From NCBI GenBank assembly GCA_017997825.1, contig JAGOEH010000048.1, forward strand, positions 1-19,130: 19,130 nt of DNA, given 5' to 3'. Every line of letters starts with the position of its first letter. Position 1 is the first letter of the stretch. The stretch comes from Candidatus Delongbacteria bacterium (GTDB taxonomy: Bacteria > JAGOEH01). Below are positions 14,507 to 19,130 of this stretch, piece after piece. The notes below the pieces were generated by a model. It was given only the letters and a program-made list of their open reading frames with translations. It was not told the origin of the DNA and ran no database searches. Both the position numbers and the translations under genes were made by a program.

Positions 14507-14852
14507 GCTCTTCCTCCCCCAGTATCCGGTTCAGCATGATACCGGTAAATACCTTCCATTCCTCGGTTCGTTGCTTTAGATACTTTTTTCCTTTGGTTGT
14601 GATCCGGTAAAACTTCCGATCCCGCTGACTGGTTTCCCGCTCCCAGCATCCCTTGATATAGCCATCCTTTTCCAGTTTATGGAGTACCGGATAGATCGTG
14701 CCCAGATTGAGCATCAGCCGACTTTGGCTCATCGTTTCGGTCATGGCCGCTATCTGATACCCATGAGCCTTTTGTTTGGCCAATACAGCCAAAATCAGCG
14801 TTTCGTTGCAAATCCGTGAAAGATTCTGAATATCAAAATTTCTGTCGCTCAA
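14499..14852 (-). CDS. PadR family transcriptional regulator
   Basis: A PadR winged-helix repressor of about 117 residues: ETLILAVLAKQKAHGYQIAA, then LGTIYPVLHKLEKDGYIKG and REFYRITTKGKKYL-like RKFYRITTKGKKYL, with a short helical tail for dimerisation. The open frame allows TTG at 14870, but the TTG at 14852-14850 is preceded by AGGTG at a 5-nt gap and is the likelier start. PadR proteins bind palindromic operators and are released by small ligands or stress. It heads an operon with the HAAS protein (8-nt overlap) and the ExbB-like protein. A large double palindrome overlaps its own promoter, so negative autoregulation is expected. Confidence 0.88.
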   Translation of the reverse strand: MSDRNFDIQNLSRICNETLILAVLAKQKAHGYQIAAMTETMSQSRLMLNLGTIYPVLHKLEKDGYIKGCWERETSQRDRKFYRITTKGKKYLKQRTEEWKVFTGIMLNRILGEEEHE

Positions 14853-14874
14853 TCGATCACCTTTGGGCAAATTT

Positions 14875-14923
14875 TATAATGAAAATCAATATAATGAACA
14901 TCATTATATTTAACTTCATTATA
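14875..14923. promoter_or_regulatory. concentric double-palindrome operator of the PadR operon
   Basis: AATATAATGA (14888-14897) and TCATTATATT (14901-14910) are perfect 10-bp arms around ACA. Outside them, TATAATGAA (14875-14883) and TTCATTATA (14915-14923) are a second perfect pair. Both pairs centre on base 14899, and 21 of the 25 positions on each side are symmetric. The four copies of TATAATGA fit two PadR dimers. The outer right half overlaps the -10 box. Confidence 0.75.
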
Positions 14924-14945
14924 ATACAAAAAAAAATCTTGTCAA
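14918..14945 (-). promoter_or_regulatory. consensus sigma70 promoter of the PadR operon
   Basis: On the minus strand: TTGACA (14945-14940), a 16-bp T-rich spacer and TATAAT (14923-14918), both perfect. The start would be near 14911, inside the operator, so bound repressor would block initiation. The predicted leader to TTG 14852 is about 60 nt. Confidence 0.8.
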
Positions 14946-15215
14946 GTATTTTTATATTTTAAATTTTTTTTCCCCATGATTGATCATTTATTTTACTTCA
15001 AAAGCAGGAAGAATATTCCTGATCGGTTACGGAATGGATTGATCGATTCCATTCTCGGATTACGGACAGGAGATTCTCCCTGCCGAGACATCGGTAGAAC
15101 GGAGTGGTCACCGTGGAGCAACGAAATCCCAATCGGTTAACGATCCGGAATTCCGTCTTGACCGATAGACTGAGATCGAACTGGTTGTCTATGCCGTTCC
15201 CGGGGGTGACACCAT
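14946..15215. other. intergenic stretch with small hairpins, no gene
   Basis: I see no gene. Two short perfect hairpins occur: CAGGAA/TTCCTG (15005-15010 with 15016-15021) and GAATGGA/TCCATTC (15032-15038 with 15048-15054). They lie between the 3' end of the MFS gene and the PadR promoter and might end the MFS transcript, though without T-tracts. Confidence 0.4.
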
Positions 15216-16490
15216 TCAGACGATAGGCTGATTAGAATAGGATAACAATCGGCGAAAGCTTTTCTGCGACAAGATATAGAGTGCGGTCAATCCAAGACCC
15301 AATCCGCAAAAAACCATGATGTAAGCTGATCCTTTGGTTTCGATCCTGAATACCGATTTTAAAAAATCAAGAGCCAGGCCGGAGAGCAGCATCCCAATCG
15401 GCATGGAAGCGGTGGTCAGGGTATGGTAGAGGCCGAATACCCGTCCATGATACTCTTTGGGTGTCGAGAGTTGGACCACGGTTGTCAGCGAGAGTGAAAT
15501 CCCGGCAATCGAACATCCGGTCAGAAATACCAGCAGGAGGGTAATCGGCAGGAAGGAGATGAGGCCGATTCCCATTGTACTGGCCGCGGATATCAGCAAT
15601 CCGGCCATCACTACCATCATGCGCTGGTGTCCCGTTACTTTGAAAGCTCCCATCACGGCCAGTCCCGCCAGGACTCCCAGTCCGAAATCCGCCATGATAT
15701 ACCCGTACCAGGCAGATGAGAGCTGTAGGCAATCGGTGACATAAAACGGGTAGATAACCGGAAATGAGGCCACAAACAGGTGATACAAGCACATGATCAG
15801 TAAAAAGGAACCCAGACCTTGACTGCGGCTGATATAGACCAATCCTTCCCGCAATTTATTAAAATAATCGGCGGCTTGATCGGGGATTTTGTGCTTTTCG
15901 GCAGAGTGAACCCCCGACTGGATAAATCCCTCTGAAAAGGCGGACAGGATAAAGCTGATTCCATTACTCAGAAAGAGCATCGGGGCGCCCATCAGTCCGA
16001 ATAGAACTCCGCCTAACCCTTGTCCGGTCAGATTCAACAGGTTGGTGAAAAACTGGTAGAGTGAATTAGCCGACTGCAGTTCCGATTCTTCCACCAGTTC
16101 CGGAATCAGGGCGGTGACGGCCGGGTTGAAGAATGATGCACTGACCCCTAATATGAAGGAAACCATGATGATCATCCCGATCATCCACCCGGTGTGAGCC
16201 GGGAACATAAACAAAAAAATTCCCGCCGACAATACGGTCAGGCCGTTGATCAGATCGGACAGGATAATGATGGACTTGCGCGATTTCATATCGACCCAGG
16301 TTCCGCTGAACGGGCTCAGGATGATCTCAGGAATGGTGGTAGCCATCATTACCATCCCGATCAGGGTGGCCGATTCCATCTGATTTTTCAACCATAGTAC
16401 CAAACCGACCGTGAATACGGCGGTGCCAAGTTTGCTGACCGCGTGGCCTTGCATCAATAACCACAGATTTCGATTGGAAAACCACTTCAT
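15216..16490 (-). CDS. MFS efflux transporter
   Basis: This protein has about 424 residues and 12 predicted membrane helices in two halves of six, joined by a basic cytoplasmic loop (SAEKHKIPDQAADYFNKLRE). GTWVDMKSRKSIIILSD after helix 2 is the family motif A region (G-x(3)-D-x(2)-R-x-R/K variant), and PELVEESELQSANSLYQ is typical of the EntS/MFS_3 and macrolide-exporter branch. These move small hydrophobic compounds or siderophores out, driven by protons; the substrate here is unknown. The frame opens at 16532, but ATG 16490 (MKWFSNRNLWLL) has AAGGAG 7 nt ahead and starts exactly at helix 1, so it is preferred. It is a single gene: the PadR promoter is on the other side of the 3' spacer and drives transcription away. 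Confidence 0.85.
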   Translation of the reverse strand: MKWFSNRNLWLLMQGHAVSKLGTAVFTVGLVLWLKNQMESATLIGMVMMATTIPEIILSPFSGTWVDMKSRKSIIILSDLINGLTVLSAGIFLFMFPAHTGWMIGMIIMVSFILGVSASFFNPAVTALIPELVEESELQSANSLYQFFTNLLNLTGQGLGGVLFGLMGAPMLFLSNGISFILSAFSEGFIQSGVHSAEKHKIPDQAADYFNKLREGLVYISRSQGLGSFLLIMCLYHLFVASFPVIYPFYVTDCLQLSSAWYGYIMADFGLGVLAGLAVMGAFKVTGHQRMMVVMAGLLISAASTMGIGLISFLPITLLLVFLTGCSIAGISLSLTTVVQLSTPKEYHGRVFGLYHTLTTASMPIGMLLSGLALDFLKSVFRIETKGSAYIMVFCGLGLGLTALYILSQKSFRRLLSYSNQPIV

Positions 16491-16829
16491 TTGATTTCTC
16501 CTTGATAGATCAGATTTCAGGAATGGATTCATTCACGATCGATTCAGAGAAACGGTATTCGGGTTAACCGACTTACCATCCCGTATCCTGTTGCTTTGGG
16601 GGAGAATGGTTCCGGACGGTCATAGAATGAAATGCTGCTGAAATGCAATCAACCAATAGATTAATCATAATAGACATGCTCGATATAGAGTTAAGCCATA
16701 ATAAAAAGGATGAACGATGAATGGATTATAAAGGAATGAAGATCAGAGATTGATTCGAATTACGACGATATCAGGATGGTTATTATCCTGAATCCGACGG
16801 ATTCGGAGAAGGGTTAAAAGCGGATTGCA
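16491..16829. other. intergenic stretch upstream of the MFS gene
   Basis: I see no gene and no strong repeat. A weak minus-strand promoter-like pair occurs: TTAACT (16694-16689), a 16-bp spacer and TATTAT (16672-16667), which would give the MFS gene a leader of about 170 nt. No terminator with a T-tract follows the LysE-type gene. Confidence 0.3.
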
Positions 16830-17480
16830 TCATAGCGGGGCATATCCTGAAGCATGGTAAAAGGCCATCAGCCCGAACAGGATCAATATTCCGTTCGAAC
16901 CGATCAGCAGCCAATTCCTGAAGCGGTCGCTCAGCAGATGCTTTAGCCGGCTGATCAGCCAGGTCAATGGTACAAACCAGGACAAGACGCCCAGTACGAT
17001 GATGGTAATGGCGAGCCATCCATACTCATGGGAAGCAGGATATTTGCTGTTCCAGATCAGGAAAAAATTACCGCCGATCGCGGTCCAGGCCAGGATGGTC
17101 AATGGATTCGTGATGGTGATCAGGACTCCGGATAAAAAGAGTGCCATAGGGGTATTGGGGAGTTCAGTGTTGGTTTGATCGGAGCGTTTGGTTCGATGCA
17201 GTGACAGAATGGAGTTCAGACCAATTCCTATCAGTAAAAATCCGCAGATGATCCACAATCCGGTTTTCAAGGACGGATTGTCAGCCACCAGGCGGGCGAT
17301 ACCGATATAAACCAAAATCAGATAAAAGGCATCGGAAAGCCGGGAGCCGATCGAAAAGAAGAGACTACTCCGGAATCCATATTGGAGTGCTATCTGGCAA
17401 GCCACCACGGTAACCGAACCCGGTGGGATGGCCACCACAAATCCCAGGATAAAGGCAGAGACCAGATATTCCATTAGCAT
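16830..17480 (-). CDS. LysE/RhtB family exporter
   Basis: This 216-residue protein has six hydrophobic helices. The first reads FILGFVVAIPPGSVTVVACQ and holds the family's P-G-P-like turn. It continues with GFRSSLFFSIGSRLSDAFYL and LSGVLITITNPLTILAWTAI, which match the LysE signature (N-P-x-x-I/x-W in helix 4). The family exports amino acids such as lysine, threonine or homoserine lactones; the substrate is not predictable. Two ATGs (MLMEY) begin the frame. ACGGAG is about 12 nt from the first and 18 from the second, so the first is kept. A near-consensus promoter lies about 110 bp upstream. The length is standard. Confidence 0.88.
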   Translation of the reverse strand: MLMEYLVSAFILGFVVAIPPGSVTVVACQIALQYGFRSSLFFSIGSRLSDAFYLILVYIGIARLVADNPSLKTGLWIICGFLLIGIGLNSILSLHRTKRSDQTNTELPNTPMALFLSGVLITITNPLTILAWTAIGGNFFLIWNSKYPASHEYGWLAITIIVLGVLSWFVPLTWLISRLKHLLSDRFRNWLLIGSNGILILFGLMAFYHASGYAPL

Positions 17481-17598
17481 TGAAGTAGTACTCCGTTTTA
17501 TGCGTTTGAACGTCGGACACCCGGAAGGTATCGGGCAGATAACAATTTCTGAATCGTAAGGTGCAGAATTGATTCAGTCACCCGATTGATCGGTAACC

Positions 17599-17627
17599 AC
17601 TATAATTACAAACACCAAGACTGTCAA
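17599..17627 (-). promoter_or_regulatory. near-consensus promoter of the LysE-type gene
   Basis: On the minus strand: TTGACA (17627-17622), a 17-bp spacer and TATAGT (17604-17599). The transcript would start near 17592 with a leader of about 110 nt before ATG 17480. Between this promoter and the terminator at 17745 nothing else is seen. Confidence 0.65.
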
Positions 17628-17744
17628 TCAGAATTTTTTGCTGTAGCCGGTCACGTCATCATGCGTTGCCGGAACTCGGATTGACGGATCGACCGATGAT
17701 TCCATGGAATGGAACGGTACAAGTTTTCCGCCGGATTAGGGGGT

Positions 17745-17772
17745 AAAAAAAAAGCCCTGCGGAAGCAGGGCT
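17745..17772 (-). terminator. intrinsic terminator of the RRM gene
   Basis: Read on the minus strand, AGCCCTGC (17772-17765) pairs with GCAGGGCT (17760-17753) around a TTCC loop and is followed by a run of about eight T (17752-17745). This is a classic Rho-independent terminator, about 60 bp after the RRM stop. Confidence 0.9.
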
Positions 17773-17832
17773 CTTTATCATAAAAAATATCGACTCGATT
17801 TTACCGACATATCTTCAAACATGGGAAACTAA

Positions 17833-18135
17833 TTAATAACGGGGAGGACGACTTCCGCCACGGCTTCCACCGCGGCTGTCAAATCCGCCACCGGGACGCT
17901 TGGTCGACGGCTTGGCGTCGTTAACTCTTAAGGTTCTCCCTCCCAGTTCGGTCCCGTTCAAGGCATCTTTGGCTTTTTCGGCTTCTTCAGCGGTACTCAT
18001 GGTCACAAATCCAAAACCTTTACCTTCAATCACGATCGCATCGGACACCATGCCATACTGGCTGAATAAGCCCTTCACTTCGTCTGCAGTGGTTTTGTAA
18101 TTCAAATTTCCTACATATAATTTTGCAGTGGTCAT
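17833..18135 (-). CDS. single-RRM RNA-binding protein with glycine/arginine-rich tail
   Basis: This 100-residue protein consists of one RNA recognition motif. RNP2 is LYVGNL (residues 6-11) and RNP1 is KGFGFVTM (39-46), with the aromatic residues Tyr7, Phe41 and Phe43 that stack on RNA bases. The domain ends near residue 77. The tail (GGGFDSRGGSRGGSRPPRY) is a basic, glycine-rich extension like that of cyanobacterial and other bacterial Rbp proteins, which bind RNA and are often induced by cold. ATG 18135 is chosen because it precedes the RNP2 strand and has GGGAG 8 nt ahead; the frame extends to a TTG at 18150 that adds only a Phe-rich stub. The gene is monocistronic with its own promoter, a long leader and a terminator. 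Confidence 0.92.
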   Translation of the reverse strand: MTTAKLYVGNLNYKTTADEVKGLFSQYGMVSDAIVIEGKGFGFVTMSTAEEAEKAKDALNGTELGGRTLRVNDAKPSTKRPGGGFDSRGGSRGGSRPPRY

Positions 18136-18170
18136 AAAAAAAACTCCCAAAAAAAAAATTGCTATTTGTT

Positions 18171-18194
18171 TGACATAAACAAATCGATATGTCA
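18171..18194. repeat. inverted repeat in the RRM leader
   Basis: TGACATA (18171-18177) and TATGTCA (18188-18194) are perfect 7-bp arms around a 10-nt loop. They lie 36 bp upstream of the RRM start and inside the predicted leader. It may be a leader hairpin that affects translation or mRNA stability. Confidence 0.4.
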
Positions 18195-18274
18195 GAATCA
18201 GAGCGATATTTCCCCTAAGGGCGGATGTAAAAGATCACAAGAACCTGTATGATGGGTTTTAATCTTTCAATGGT

Positions 18275-18303
18275 AAGATAACAAGCTTTATTTTAAAATG
18301 CAA
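18275..18303 (-). promoter_or_regulatory. candidate promoter of the RRM gene
   Basis: On the minus strand: TTGCAT (18303-18298), a 17-bp spacer and TATCTT (18280-18275). Transcription from near 18268 would give a leader of about 130 nt before the RRM start. The -35 has four of six consensus bases and the -10 four of six. The sequence from 18304 to 18530 shows no gene. Confidence 0.4.
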
Positions 18304-18530
18304 GTTGTTTTTTTTTATTTTTTCAATTTAATGAAAAAAATTCAAAAATTTGATAGGTATTATGAAATCGGGATATGCATCTTTTTGATTCATGACGACT
18401 GGATACGGGTGATTATTCATCTGAACGTCATTTTATTTCCCGGATTTCATAGTCATTATCCTGTTATTTTTCAGCTTATGGACTTCGCGGGGATCGATTC
18501 CGGTTTATTTCGATAAGCTTGATTTATTAT

Positions 18531-19130
18531 TTAGACGTTGTTTGAATCACTTGAATGATCCGGTATTTCGATTCTTTGATCTCCATCATGGCGGTAAATG
18601 TCCCTGATCAGATTTTTAAGCAGCCGATCGTGGAAAATATTGCATTCCAATTCCACGCTTCGATTGATTATGGAGACCAGGTTGCGGATTTTTTTGAAAA
18701 TCGGTCGAATTTCTTCGGTCTGATAGTGATAGATGGTCGGATTATGAAGCAAGGGATCGGTTCCGGCCGGTGGATGAATTCGGAACATGGGGGAGTGGGG
18801 GATCGGGGAGAAGGAGGCCAGGCTGATTTTGAGGTTGCGTTCGGCCAGGAAAAGGATTGACTGCATGACCTGCTCCAGGCTTTGTCCCGGCATTCCGATC
18901 ATCAGGTAGGTTTCAAAATCCTGGTGTCGGTACCCGGCCGATAGCAGGGCTTCGACGCCCTGTTGGTAACCGGAATTGGATATTTTGCGGTCCATTTGTT
19001 CCTGCAGATCGGGCAGGGCGGATTCCAGCGACAGGCGGATGGTTTTAAAACGGCTTTGTTTCATCAAGCGGGCGATTTCCGGAGTTAGGTAACGCACATG
19101 CAGGCCGTTGGGGGTATGGAGGTTGAGTGC
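18531..19130 (-). CDS. radical SAM protein, C-terminal part (cut by window end)
   Basis: The frame runs off the right edge, so the N-terminal part (including the CxxxCxxC cluster site) is missing. The visible 199 residues begin HTPNGLHVRYLTPEIARLMK, then FKTIRLSLESA, then YLMIGMPGQSLEQVMQSI and SFSPIPHSPMF. This matches the C-terminal half of the radical SAM barrel of B12-binding-type radical SAM enzymes (Elp3/MiaB/NifB-like), where the GMPGQ strand is typical. Such enzymes make a 5'-deoxyadenosyl radical; the substrate cannot be inferred. An internal GTG at 19097 is not the start because homology continues upstream of it. The tail (DHSSDSNNV) is polar. The gene is probably intact. Confidence 0.82.
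   Translation of the reverse strand, partial: ALNLHTPNGLHVRYLTPEIARLMKQSRFKTIRLSLESALPDLQEQMDRKISNSGYQQGVEALLSAGYRHQDFETYLMIGMPGQSLEQVMQSILFLAERNLKISLASFSPIPHSPMFRIHPPAGTDPLLHNPTIYHYQTEEIRPIFKKIRNLVSIINRSVELECNIFHDRLLKNLIRDIYRHDGDQRIEIPDHSSDSNNV

Noticed and set aside
18298-18516. 72-codon plus-strand frame rich in Phe and Ile
   Set aside because: It begins in the -35 box of the RRM promoter, lacks a ribosome-binding site and reflects AT-rich intergenic DNA.
1-19130. CRISPR arrays, tRNA or rRNA genes, insertion sequences
   Set aside because: I saw no regular direct repeats, no cloverleaf with conserved T-loop, no rRNA stretch and no transposase-like reading frame.

Overview
The window (19,130 bp) reads as a chromosomal segment of a diderm bacterium of moderate GC, interrupted by a clearly more AT-rich foreign island. 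A lipobox-bearing lipoprotein, PadR and LysE family proteins, a small RRM protein, a QueG-like iron-sulfur protein and a radical SAM protein make up the host-like part. These do not fix the phylum. A spirochaete or related lineage is possible, because the integron remnant has the integrase-to-cassette orientation described for Treponema denticola, but this is weak inference.

Left part (1-6540): the tail of an M23 peptidase gene is followed by an AT-rich island. The island holds a DUF3800 nuclease-fold protein with a winged-helix-like tail, directly followed by a roughly 130-bp imperfect inverted repeat with integron attC features. Next comes a 1263-residue single-chain type IIG restriction-modification enzyme. 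After it lies a C-terminal integron-integrase (IntI) fragment whose catalytic tyrosine is replaced by cysteine, then an attI-like leader with a short ORF, and finally a small glycine-rich membrane protein. That last gene is framed by GTTAGGC on the left and GTCTAAC on the right, as a gene cassette should be. I read this as a decayed integron whose cargo is defence-like.

Middle (6540-13100): a minus-strand lipoprotein lies beside a 618-bp spacer that holds a strong minus-strand promoter, a tiny ORF and a degenerate copy of the M23 coding sequence. Then come plus-strand host genes: DUF2164, a DUF3267 zinc metallopeptidase-like membrane protein, a TIGR04076-like protein, an anchored PEBP/YbhB-like protein, an Mrr-type restriction endonuclease, a short QueG-like double-cluster protein and a four-helix membrane protein. 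A strong hairpin at 13258-13295 closes this run.

Right part (13330-19130, all genes on the minus strand): PadR regulator, HAAS-domain membrane protein and a minimal ExbB/TolQ-like protein form one operon. Its promoter region carries two concentric palindromes around one centre, a probable PadR autoregulation site. Then follow an MFS exporter, a LysE-type exporter with a near-consensus promoter, an RRM RNA-binding protein with a long leader and a canonical terminator, and the C-terminal part of a radical SAM protein cut by the window end.

The most notable content is the integron remnant with its attC/attI-like sites and cargo, followed by the PadR operator architecture and the small ORFs with strong expression signals.
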